Assembly (NCBI RefSeq): GCF_000439085.1
Contig: NZ_KE392227.1
Location: forward strand, 83,003-147,002
Length of the DNA: 64,000 nt
Direction of reading: 5' to 3'
From: Leminorella grimontii ATCC 33999 = DSM 5078
GTDB lineage: Bacteria > Pseudomonadota > Gammaproteobacteria > Enterobacterales > Enterobacteriaceae
The notes below the pieces were generated by a model. The model had not been told where the DNA came from, searched no databases, and saw nothing but the letters and a program-made list of their open reading frames with translations. This document shows, one piece after another, positions 29,772-38,330 of the stretch. Every line of letters starts with the position of its first letter. Positions within the stretch are counted from its first letter, which is position 1. Both the position numbers and the translations under genes were made by a program.

Positions 29772-32700
29772 ATGAAATATGGAAAATTCCCCGAACAGAG
29801 AAAAGCGATAGAGCCTCCCTCTGGCGTGAGTAAAGGGCTCAAAGCCCGAAACGCCCTTCGCCCAAGCGCGCTGGTAGCCGCAGTGGCTATGGCGCTGGGG
29901 TCAGGCAGCGCCTGGGCCGATAACTGTTCATCGTCGTCATCCATCACTTCCAGCGGCATTACCTGCACCTCCGCAACGGACGCCGCTGAGCTGACCGTGA
30001 CGGGCGCCACGGTAAACGCCGCCGGAACGGGGATTCTGGTTTCCAGTACGAACGGCGGCACGTCCAGCCTGACGCTAACCGACAGCAGCATTACCGCGAA
30101 TCCGAGTACGGCCATGGGCGGTATTCTGGTCTACGGCAACGTCAGCGACAACAGCATCACGCTTAACGGCAACAACACGCTGAACTTTGGTCCCAACGCC
30201 GATACGGCAGTGCAGGCCGGCGCGGGCACCGGCAACAGCACCGTCACGGTCAACGGCACGCTGAACCTGACAAACGCAGGCGCCAGCAATACGGCCGACG
30301 GCCTTGAAGCAAGCTCCACGGCGGGCAACGTCACCATTAACCACCACGGTAACGGCACGATTGACGTCGCCGGCGGGCACGCGCTGTTCGCCATCACCGG
30401 CGGCACAGGCATAGCCACCATCGTCGCCGACGGCGGCGCGGTGCTAAAAACGACCGGAAGCAACAGTTCAACGATCCAGGGCATCAGCAATACGCTGGTC
30501 AGCATTCAGTCCAACGCCGACATTCATGCCGCCGGTCAGGGTTCAATCGGCATCGAAGCCCAGACGGGCCTTGCCGGGCAGGCCTCAATAACCAATGGCG
30601 GTACGGTCAACGCAGCGGCGACCGGCATCCAGATATTCACCAACGGCGGCGATGCGGTCATCAATAACAGCGGCAACGTATCCGGCGGCGCTGGGCAGTA
30701 TCTGGCCGACGGTATTCACGTCAACTCAGGCGCGCATAGCACCATCAACGATCTTAACGGCAGCACCATTACCGCAACGCAGGGCGGCATATCTTCCCGC
30801 ACGCGCGGCCAGGACACCAACACCATCGTTAACAGCAACTCGCGCATTATCGTTGATGATTCTGCGCTTCTTGCCGCCACGCCAAGCCATAGCCTGATAG
30901 GCATCGACAACTTCCTCGAAACGGCTAACCTCAATTCCTTAGGCAACGCGGTTGTTGTCTATGACGGCACCAGTAGCGGCGGGATTACCCTTACCGGCAA
31001 TCACGCAACGACGGATTCCCTGATTGGCATTCGCTCCTACGTCGAGCAGGGCAACCTCGGCCACGCCGATATTACCGCTTCTGGCGATATCACCGTCAGC
31101 AAGCTTTCCGGCAGCGCTTCCGGCTATTTTGTCTACGGTATAGAGGCGATATCCCGAGGCGAGGGAAATTCGCTGATTAAATATAACGGCGGTACGCTGA
31201 CCGTTACCGATAGCGTCACCAGCGGCTCGGGCACGACCGGCTTTGGCCTGGTCTCATGGTCCGACGGCGGCAGCGCGTCGGTCTCTACGGGAGTGGGTAC
31301 GTCGGTTAATACGATAGGTGAAAGCGTTACGGCGATACACGTCTCAGCGGGAACCGACGGAGACGCCGTCGCCATAACCAACTCCACCATATCTACCAAT
31401 GGGGACACCGCCCACGGCGTTAGCGTAGCCAGCAATTTAGGCAATGCAACCATCGTGAATACCGGCGATATCTCCCTATCCGGCGAGTTTGCTGACGGCC
31501 TGCTGGCGCAGGTCAGCGCTGCCGCGGGCTTAGGAAAAGTCAGCGTCGGCAATCAGGGCGACATCACGTCTCTAGCTGGCAGCGGCATCAACGCTTATAA
31601 CGCCGGAACGGGCGACGTGCTCATTGCTAACGAGGGCGATATCACGGCTGGCGTTCACGCCATTGCCGCAGGTTCAGCGTCCGGTAAAGTCGAAGTATCC
31701 AATAGCGGCGCTCTCCACGGAACCGGCGTCAACTATGCGGGCATCTACATTAACGCCGGCGGCGTTTCACTGCTCGACAACGCCGGGGATATCACTACCG
31801 ATGCAGGCACCGGCATTTTCGCCATGGGACAGGACGCTATTACTATCATCCATCGGGAAGGCGCGAAAATCACCTCAAACGTTCAGGATGGGCTGACGAC
31901 GGCGGCGATGGGCTACGGTTCTGCTATCCACACGGGCATTACCAATACCGCATCAACCGGAGACGTTAACGTTTACGCGTACGGCGATGCAGAAACCTTT
32001 GGCAGCGTCCTCCCCGCCTATGCGATTTATGCGGATAACCACGGCAGCGGCAACGTGCTGATCGACGCCAAAGGCCAAGTCATCAACCACAACACCGTGG
32101 CGGACAGCGCCGCGCTGCGCGCCCATAGCCACAATGCGGCTGGCGACGTTGCCATTCGGTATGAAAACGATACCGACGCGCTTTCCATCTCAACCGTTGC
32201 CGATCGCGGCCACGGCATCCACGCCAGCAGCAGCGGCGGAGATACGACTATCAACGTGGTTAAAGCGAACCTCATTCAGACGGCGGGTGAAGCCGCACAC
32301 GGCATCGTGGCTTCGGCTACGGGAGCGGGGAAAGTCAACGTGCTGGTTGAAGACGCGGTCATCAACGTAAGCGGCGCTGACTCTGCAGGCATCCTGGCTG
32401 TCGGTGACAGCGACGTCACCGTCGTCTCCAACGCCGAGATCAATAACGACGCGCTGGGCGTATCGGCCAGCATGGCGGACGGGATCTCGATTGGCGTCAG
32501 CGTCAGCGGAGACGCTACCGTCATCGCCCAAAACGACATCACGCTGGACGGAGGCGCCGCCTCTGCCGGCAGCCATGGAATTTTAGCCGACCACGGCGCA
32601 AACTCCACGGGCGACAACAAGATTAGCTATTCAAACGGTACGATCCTGACCAAGCAGAACGAACAGCGCGCCATCGAATCCAACCACTACGGCACCGCCG

Positions 32701-35402
32701 GTTCGATTCGCATTGAGAACAGCGGTACGCTGACCACGCTGGGGGATAACTCCACCGGGATCGCGACGCGCGTCGGTAACGCCACGGGTAACATCACCAT
32801 CTTGAATACGGGCGAAATTTCTACCCAAGGCAACGGTTCCGGCTTCTTCGGTAGCCATGCGATGGCCGCACAAACCCATGGCGGTGATATCACCATCCAG
32901 AACGAAGGCGCGCTAAGCACCAAGGGCAACGACGTTGATGGAATTTGGGCCAACGTTGCAGCGGCTGGCGTCAACGGTACGATAACTATCACCAACAAGG
33001 CTAACATTGCCACCCACGGCGATAATTCCCGTGCGATAGCGGCACACAGCGAAGGCGGCGATATCGTGATTACCAACGTTGCGGATATCCGCTCTTCGGG
33101 CGATAACGCAATGGGTATCTACGCCAACGTGAATAACGGCGGCGACGTCACCATCACCAACACTGGTGAAATCACCACGACCGACGAACACGGTATTCTT
33201 GGCATGACCGCCAGCGGTAACGTGAGCATCGTTTCGCTGAACAATATCACCACCAGCCAAGCAAACGGCATCCGCGACAACCACGGTCTGGAAGCCAAAA
33301 CCAACGCCAGCGGCAAAGCCAGCGTCGAGCACGATAACGGCACGATCAAAGTCTCCGGCAATACCGCCGGCGGTGGAAACAGTATCGCCATTGCGGCCTG
33401 GGACAACGGCTCAAACGCCACGGACGTCGACGGCTATATTCATCTGGGCGCTAACAGCCTTATCGACGCGACTCAGGGCGTAGGCGGCCTGTTCCTTGGC
33501 GTAAGCGGCACCGGCACGATTGATATTGATACCGGAGCACAGGTACACGGCGGCACTAACGACGGCTACGGCGTTAAGCTGACCGGCGTCGGCAGCACGG
33601 CTAACCACACCGTTAACAACCACGGCGTTATTGACGCCATGAGCGATAACGCCATCACCGGCAGCATCGTAGGCGGTTCAGCCCTGATTGAAAACTACGG
33701 CACCGTAACCGGCTATATGACGTTCGCCAACGGCACCGCTGTCACCTTCAACAACTATTCGCCGAACAGCTTTGATATCCGCAACTTCGCCGATACCGAC
33801 GGCGACGGCGTACGCGATACCAAAGGCGTAGCAATCTCTACCTTCGGCGGCGCAAGCAGCGTCTTTAACAACGCGGCCAACGGCGTTGTGCGTCTGGTTA
33901 CCGTTAGCGGCGAACGGTTCGTGAACACCTCCGGCCAGTATCTGGCGGACGGATTATCGCACTACGACACCAGTCGCAGCGGCATCGTTCAGGGCCAAAT
34001 GCTGAACCTGGGCAGCTTCACCAACAGCGGCGCAATCGACCTAAGCCAAAACGGCCTGACGGGCGATACGCTAGTTATCAGCGGCAGCGGCACGGCGGGC
34101 GTTAACGGCGGCGGTCAATTCGTTTCCGACGGCGGCGTAGTGAAGATGGACACCGTAGTCAACCGCGGCGGCTCAAGCACCCAGAGCGACATTCTGGTGG
34201 TGGATAACGCCACGGCCTCTGGCGCACCGACGGTGCTGGCGCTCAATACGCTCAAAGGTCAGGTTGGCCTGTCAGAAAAAGAAGGCATCAAGCTGGTTGA
34301 AGTGCTAGGCACGTCCGATGCGAACGCCTTCACGCTGGGGCAATACGTTGAAAACGGTCCGTTTGAGTACGGCCTGTTCCGCGGTTCATTAACCAACGCG
34401 GCGGATCAGAGCTGGTACCTGCGCAACTATGATGAAAACGGTCGCCCGATGTTCCGTGCGACGGTAGGCGCCTATCTGGCGAACCAAACGGCAGCCACCG
34501 GCCTGTTTGTGCACTCTCTGCACGATCGCCTCGGCGAACCGCAGTTCACGCACGCTTACAAAGACGGCTACTCTCCGTCCGTATGGCTGCGCATCGTAGG
34601 CAACCACACCGACAGTAAAGCGGCGGACGGCCTGTTCGATCAGGATACCGACAGTTCTCTCGTTCACCTGGGCGGCGAACTGGCCAACTGGACCAGCAAC
34701 GGCGACGACCGCTGGCACGTGGGCATCATGGGCGCCTACGGTCAAAGCGAGACGGACAGCACCCTACAGCGCAGCGGCAAGTCTTCAACCGGCAAGATTG
34801 AAGGCTACAGCCTGGGCGCTTACGCCACCTGGTACGCCAACCAAAACATGAAAGCGCCTACCGGGCTCTATCTGGACGGCTGGATGCAGTACAGCTGGTT
34901 TGACAACACCGTCAGCGGCGACGGCGATCCTAAGGAAAGCTACAACAGTAAGGTAATGACCGCCTCTCTGGAATCCGGCTATGCGTTCGTAGCCCACGAC
35001 GCGCCGGCCCGCCAGTGGATAATCGAACCGCAGGCGCAGGTTGTCTACAGCGACTACAGGGCGGACTCCGTCACCGACAGCCGCGGCATGCGCGTTGACA
35101 ACGGCGATGCCGACAGCGTGATGACCCGGCTGGGCGTTCGCACCTACAGCCGCAGCACGCTGGGCGACAACGCTTTCCAGCCCTTCGTAGAAGCGAACTG
35201 GCTGTATAACAACGCCAAAAACACGCTGAACTTCAACGGCTACACCGTCAAAGACGGCATGCCGAAAAATCGCTACGAGGTCAAAGTCGGCGTACAGGGT
35301 GAGATCGTCAAAGGCCTACAGGTCTGGGGACACTTCTCCGGTACAGGCGGCGAGCAGTACGGTGACTACGGAGGCACGCTGGGCGTGAAGAAGACGTTCT
35401 AA
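29772..35402 (+). CDS. Giant autotransporter adhesin (type Va), pertactin/AIDA-like
   Basis: 1876 residues. An extended signal peptide (charged N-terminus, then SALVAAVAMALGSGSAWA) is followed by about 1500 residues of passenger built of short glycine, asparagine, threonine and aspartate rich repeats with GDIT, NTGEI and NAGDI elements, as expected for a right-handed beta helix. A pertactin-like end of the helix (about 1420-1550) leads into a C-terminal beta barrel of roughly 290 residues (from GAYLANQTAATGLFVHSL to the end in KKTF). The last residue is phenylalanine. AAGGA stands six bases before the ATG at 29772; a GTG seven codons upstream is in frame but lies in the hairpin. Likely surface adhesin or aggregation factor. 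Confidence 0.92.
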   Translation: MKYGKFPEQRKAIEPPSGVSKGLKARNALRPSALVAAVAMALGSGSAWADNCSSSSSITSSGITCTSATDAAELTVTGATVNAAGTGILVSSTNGGTSSLTLTDSSITANPSTAMGGILVYGNVSDNSITLNGNNTLNFGPNADTAVQAGAGTGNSTVTVNGTLNLTNAGASNTADGLEASSTAGNVTINHHGNGTIDVAGGHALFAITGGTGIATIVADGGAVLKTTGSNSSTIQGISNTLVSIQSNADIHAAGQGSIGIEAQTGLAGQASITNGGTVNAAATGIQIFTNGGDAVINNSGNVSGGAGQYLADGIHVNSGAHSTINDLNGSTITATQGGISSRTRGQDTNTIVNSNSRIIVDDSALLAATPSHSLIGIDNFLETANLNSLGNAVVVYDGTSSGGITLTGNHATTDSLIGIRSYVEQGNLGHADITASGDITVSKLSGSASGYFVYGIEAISRGEGNSLIKYNGGTLTVTDSVTSGSGTTGFGLVSWSDGGSASVSTGVGTSVNTIGESVTAIHVSAGTDGDAVAITNSTISTNGDTAHGVSVASNLGNATIVNTGDISLSGEFADGLLAQVSAAAGLGKVSVGNQGDITSLAGSGINAYNAGTGDVLIANEGDITAGVHAIAAGSASGKVEVSNSGALHGTGVNYAGIYINAGGVSLLDNAGDITTDAGTGIFAMGQDAITIIHREGAKITSNVQDGLTTAAMGYGSAIHTGITNTASTGDVNVYAYGDAETFGSVLPAYAIYADNHGSGNVLIDAKGQVINHNTVADSAALRAHSHNAAGDVAIRYENDTDALSISTVADRGHGIHASSSGGDTTINVVKANLIQTAGEAAHGIVASATGAGKVNVLVEDAVINVSGADSAGILAVGDSDVTVVSNAEINNDALGVSASMADGISIGVSVSGDATVIAQNDITLDGGAASAGSHGILADHGANSTGDNKISYSNGTILTKQNEQRAIESNHYGTAGSIRIENSGTLTTLGDNSTGIATRVGNATGNITILNTGEISTQGNGSGFFGSHAMAAQTHGGDITIQNEGALSTKGNDVDGIWANVAAAGVNGTITITNKANIATHGDNSRAIAAHSEGGDIVITNVADIRSSGDNAMGIYANVNNGGDVTITNTGEITTTDEHGILGMTASGNVSIVSLNNITTSQANGIRDNHGLEAKTNASGKASVEHDNGTIKVSGNTAGGGNSIAIAAWDNGSNATDVDGYIHLGANSLIDATQGVGGLFLGVSGTGTIDIDTGAQVHGGTNDGYGVKLTGVGSTANHTVNNHGVIDAMSDNAITGSIVGGSALIENYGTVTGYMTFANGTAVTFNNYSPNSFDIRNFADTDGDGVRDTKGVAISTFGGASSVFNNAANGVVRLVTVSGERFVNTSGQYLADGLSHYDTSRSGIVQGQMLNLGSFTNSGAIDLSQNGLTGDTLVISGSGTAGVNGGGQFVSDGGVVKMDTVVNRGGSSTQSDILVVDNATASGAPTVLALNTLKGQVGLSEKEGIKLVEVLGTSDANAFTLGQYVENGPFEYGLFRGSLTNAADQSWYLRNYDENGRPMFRATVGAYLANQTAATGLFVHSLHDRLGEPQFTHAYKDGYSPSVWLRIVGNHTDSKAADGLFDQDTDSSLVHLGGELANWTSNGDDRWHVGIMGAYGQSETDSTLQRSGKSSTGKIEGYSLGAYATWYANQNMKAPTGLYLDGWMQYSWFDNTVSGDGDPKESYNSKVMTASLESGYAFVAHDAPARQWIIEPQAQVVYSDYRADSVTDSRGMRVDNGDADSVMTRLGVRTYSRSTLGDNAFQPFVEANWLYNNAKNTLNFNGYTVKDGMPKNRYEVKVGVQGEIVKGLQVWGHFSGTGGEQYGDYGGTLGVKKTF

Positions 35403-35455
35403 CCGCCGCCGCTACTGCGCATGACGAATAAAACTTTATTTTATTAAAAACCGAC

Positions 35456-35487
35456 GCCGCCATTAATTCATTCCAATTAATGGCGGC
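35456..35487. terminator. Strong hairpin after the autotransporter gene
   Basis: A perfect 13-bp stem GCCGCCATTAATT/AATTAATGGCGGC with a six-base loop, 54 bases after the autotransporter stop. A TTTTT run follows only eight bases after the stem, so termination is plausible but not classical. Confidence 0.55.
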
Positions 35488-35536
35488 AAACCTGCTTTTT
35501 ACATCAGAACATCTAAATAAATTAGAGGAACCAATA

Positions 35537-35623
35537 GTGATAAAGTCTCTTTCGTTTCTTTTTCGCCAATACAGCGTAGCTCTCTTTAAAGCATCGACGA
35601 GACCGGGAGGGTGGAGGCCATGA
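35537..35623 (+). CDS. Possible 28-codon leader peptide coupled to the adhesin
   Basis: A GTG with GAGGA eight bases before it opens a frame of 28 codons (MIKSLSFLFRQYSVALFKAS and eight more). Its TGA overlaps the ATG of the adhesin (ATGA), the usual form of translational coupling. There is no homologue I recognise. It may also be chance; the adhesin has its own GGAGG. Confidence 0.3.
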   Translation: MIKSLSFLFRQYSVALFKASTRPGGWRP

Positions 35624-36885
35624 ACAGGATAATTCACGCGCTGGCTTATGTTGGCGCGCTCGCTACAGCCTCTATGGCTACTCCCCAAGCGATGGCGGCA
35701 ACGTATAGCTTCACGGCAGCCTGGTCCAGCCCCGGTCCTTTACTGGGGCAGCCTGGTGCTTGGTGTAGCTACATAGTCCCTGACGAAAGGCCGCTGACCA
35801 TACCCAGAACGCTGGTAGTCGGCAATGATATCCCTAACGGAACCGAAATTTTTTCATGGGGGTATAGAGAAGGCTTATCTGATTTTACCGTTACCTGTAC
35901 GTCCAGTGGGATCGCTGGTGGAGGAAGTAATATTGATGGTTATATAAATAGTAGCTTAGTTCTAGCAACCGACAGCAGCGGATATGTTCGACTTAGTGAT
36001 ACTGGATTGGGTCTGAAATTATGGTTCAGATTCAACAACGGGCCAGGATTCGATTATACAGGCTGTGGAGGAGTGTCAGTGAACTGTGAATACTATGACA
36101 CGTCCTATAGCGCCCCAACCTTTACAACAAAAGTCCCCAGCGGTACTGAAGTCGAGGGCAGTCCGGCAGGTTATACAACGCAGGGTATAACACAGACGAT
36201 GAGAAAATACAGAACCTCAATTACACCTATAAATCAGATTGTTCCTTCTTATACCGGAAGCGTATCACTGAGGATGTCATTGGTTAAAATAGGCCCGATA
36301 CAATATAACGGTCCATTGAAGGTATTAAATTCATCCGTTTTGCGTAACACATTCTACGTAAATTCGACCATGACGACTTTGAATGGATTTTTAGACGGTG
36401 CCGGTATAACAGTCGTTCCACCAGCCTGCCAGCTCAAAACCACTGATTATAACGTTTCCATGGGGCGCTGGGCCGCTGACGCCATTACCCACGTTGGCGC
36501 ACCGGCCTATGGCGCGCAGATTCCCGTTAACCTCTCTCTGGAGTGCTCCGGTAAAACAAACCACGTCCGCTTCCGCTTTGAGGATACCGGCTCATCGCTT
36601 TCCGGCGACAACAACGTCAGCCTCTACGATACGGCCGGCGGGGACAAAATAGAGGGGCTGGAAATTGAGCTGCGCTATAACGGCACGAAGGTGAATGTGG
36701 ACAACAGCACCCTTACGGATACCGGCAGCCACGGCTCGTTTGTCTCTTTTGATCCCATATTTGATTCTTTCAGTACGGCCGCCTTCCAGGCCCGCTACGT
36801 GCAGAAAGCCGCCGTCACCCGGTCAGGGACGAATTACACGGGCCCGGTCACGGGCAAAGTAAATATGTACGTGATTTACGATTAG
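35620..36885 (+). CDS. Two-domain fimbrial tip adhesin
   Basis: 421 residues with a signal peptide (cleaved after AMA). Residues of about 27-260 form a divergent N-terminal domain (four cysteines, YSFTAAWSSPGPLLGQPGAW at its start), the likely receptor-binding lectin domain. The C-terminal 150 residues form a pilin domain (PPACQLKTTDYNVSMGRW, LSLECSGKTNHVRFRFEDTGS, RSGTNYTGPVTGKVNMYVIYD). The start at 35620 is preferred over a GTG three codons upstream. The N-terminal domain is coded in AT-rich DNA and the pilin domain in GC-rich DNA. It lies outside the subunit-usher-chaperone set, beyond the autotransporter, and probably replaces the deleted adhesin. Confidence 0.85.
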   Translation: MNRIIHALAYVGALATASMATPQAMAATYSFTAAWSSPGPLLGQPGAWCSYIVPDERPLTIPRTLVVGNDIPNGTEIFSWGYREGLSDFTVTCTSSGIAGGGSNIDGYINSSLVLATDSSGYVRLSDTGLGLKLWFRFNNGPGFDYTGCGGVSVNCEYYDTSYSAPTFTTKVPSGTEVEGSPAGYTTQGITQTMRKYRTSITPINQIVPSYTGSVSLRMSLVKIGPIQYNGPLKVLNSSVLRNTFYVNSTMTTLNGFLDGAGITVVPPACQLKTTDYNVSMGRWAADAITHVGAPAYGAQIPVNLSLECSGKTNHVRFRFEDTGSSLSGDNNVSLYDTAGGDKIEGLEIELRYNGTKVNVDNSTLTDTGSHGSFVSFDPIFDSFSTAAFQARYVQKAAVTRSGTNYTGPVTGKVNMYVIYD

Positions 36886-36987
36886 TGTCGATAGCGTAGA
36901 TGCATCGTAACCGGTGTGTCACCAACTACCGCTCTTTAAAGCCCTCACTGTCTCCAGCTTAGCTGATATTTTCCGTATATAAAAAGA

Positions 36988-37020
36988 AAGCACTGACGAT
37001 ACGATCGTTTGGTGCTTTTT
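36988..37020. terminator. Bidirectional terminator between the adhesin and hicB-like gene
   Basis: A stem beginning AAGCAC and closing GTGCTT, with further pairs up to an ACG loop, is followed by TTTTT on the plus strand and by CTTTCTTTTT on the minus strand. It lies between convergent genes. Confidence 0.75.
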
Positions 37021-37038
37021 ATATTGTCGGGATATCCG

Positions 37039-37245
37039 TTAAGCCACAAAACCATTAGGCCGTGTCCCGAAGGACTGGGCGCAATAAGCCAAATAATCGC
37101 CTACGGCCTCTTCAAACGCTTTGCGCGGGCTGACAACATTATCAGCGTGAAAGCCAATGACATCCCTAATGCCTGCAACATGGCCAACGAGACATTGACC
37201 CTCGTCGCTGTATTCAATTCTTGCGGCATAGCCCTTATATGTCAT
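37039..37245 (-). CDS. HicB-like antitoxin-family protein, orphan
   Basis: 68 residues. MTYKGYAARIEYSDEGQCLVGHV, then GIRDVIGFHADNV and FEEAVGDYLAYCA match the degraded RNase-H-like fold of HicB antitoxins (YKGY...V.FDDEDGIFHGEV...DVITF...EL..AF...VDDYL). No HicA toxin is found on either side and the C-terminal DNA-binding part is missing, so it is an orphan. GGAGG stands seven bases before the ATG; the frame is open eleven codons further upstream. It lies directly downstream of hflC, behind the hflC terminator. Confidence 0.8.
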   Translation of the reverse strand: MTYKGYAARIEYSDEGQCLVGHVAGIRDVIGFHADNVVSPRKAFEEAVGDYLAYCAQSFGTRPNGFVA

Positions 37246-37276
37246 GGTATTCCCTCCATAGCTTTCAACCGCCAAC

Positions 37277-37301
37277 AAAAAGCCCGGCTTTCGCCGGGCT
37301 T
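37277..37301 (-). terminator. Terminator of hflC
   Basis: On the minus strand the stem AGCCCGGC/GCCGGGCT with a four-base loop is followed by TTTTTG, 20 bases after the hflC stop. It closes the hfq-hflX-hflK-hflC transcript. Confidence 0.88.
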
Positions 37302-37319
37302 CACGTCAAAACGATAGCC

Positions 37320-38324
37320 TTACGGCTTCACGTTCTCTGACGGAGACTTCATATAGCGGAAGAACTCGCTGTCAGGACGAAGTACCATCACGTCGTTACC
37401 GCTGCTGAAGCTCGTCTCATAGGCGCGCAGGCTGCGGATAAAGGCGTAGAAGTCAGGGTTCTGGCTAAAGCTATCGGCAAACAGCTTGGCGGCCTGAGCG
37501 TCGCCGTCACCGCGCAGGATACGAGCCTGACGCTCTGCCTCTGCGATGATCTTGGTGACGCGATAGTCGGCCAGTGCACGGATCTTTTCGGCCTCTTCCT
37601 GACCCTGAGAACGATGGCGGTGGGCTACCGCTTCACGCTCAGCGCGCATACGCTTGTAAATCGCATCGGAGACTTCCGCCGGCAGGTTGATTTGCTTAAT
37701 CCGCACGTCGATAACTTCAATGCCCAACTCGGCCATACTGTTGGCGTTCACCAGCGGCAGCTTGTTGTCCGCAGGCAGAGCGCCCGTTTCTGGCGCAGCC
37801 GGTGTAGCAGGAGCCTCAGCCGCAGGCGCTTCGGATGATTTGTCCTGATAGCCCTTGTTCAGAGCGTTCAGCACGTCCTGCATCAGCTGCCCGCGGGAGT
37901 CGGTCACCAGATCTTTAATATCGCGCTGGCCGATGCCGGAACGCAGGCGGTCGTTCAGCTTGCTGCGCAGAATGCGCTCGGCGTTAGCCTGGTTACCGTC
38001 GCCCGTCGCCAGATAGTAGCGGCTGAAGTCGGTGATACGCCACTTGACGTACGAGTCGACCATCACGTCTTTGGTTTCTTTGGTCACGAAGCGGTCAGCT
38101 TCGTTGTTCATCGTCTGGATGCGAGCATCCAACACTTTTACCGTATCAATCATCGGCATCTTGAAGTGCAAGCCCGGCTCATAAACTTTCGGGTTATCCT
38201 GCGCGTCGCGCAGAACCTTACCAAAGCGCAGCACGATGCCGCGGTTGCCTTCCTGTACGACGAACAGCGACGTAAATACACCGATGACGACAATAACGAC
38301 TAAAGGAATAAATAGTTTACGCAT
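37320..38324 (-). CDS. hflC: HflC, modulator of FtsH protease
   Basis: 334 residues. One N-terminal membrane segment (LFIPLVVIVVIGVFTSLFVVQ) and a SPFH/prohibitin domain (GNRGIVLRFGKVLRD through ERQARILRGDGDAQAAKLFADSF). HflC and HflK form a large periplasm-facing cage around FtsH in the inner membrane. An alanine/proline-rich insert (about 168-185) is longer than in E. coli. Six bases after hflK. Confidence 0.96.
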   Translation of the reverse strand: MRKLFIPLVVIVVIGVFTSLFVVQEGNRGIVLRFGKVLRDAQDNPKVYEPGLHFKMPMIDTVKVLDARIQTMNNEADRFVTKETKDVMVDSYVKWRITDFSRYYLATGDGNQANAERILRSKLNDRLRSGIGQRDIKDLVTDSRGQLMQDVLNALNKGYQDKSSEAPAAEAPATPAAPETGALPADNKLPLVNANSMAELGIEVIDVRIKQINLPAEVSDAIYKRMRAEREAVAHRHRSQGQEEAEKIRALADYRVTKIIAEAERQARILRGDGDAQAAKLFADSFSQNPDFYAFIRSLRAYETSFSSGNDVMVLRPDSEFFRYMKSPSENVKP

Positions 38325-38330
38325 CAGTGA

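Noticed and set aside
30000..33700. Repeated DNA motifs and many antisense frames in the autotransporter gene
   Set aside because: They follow from the repetitive passenger protein; spacing is irregular and unlike a CRISPR array.
37246..37319. Search for a hicA toxin upstream of the HicB-like gene
   Set aside because: Only 74 bases separate it from hflC and they hold the hflC terminator.
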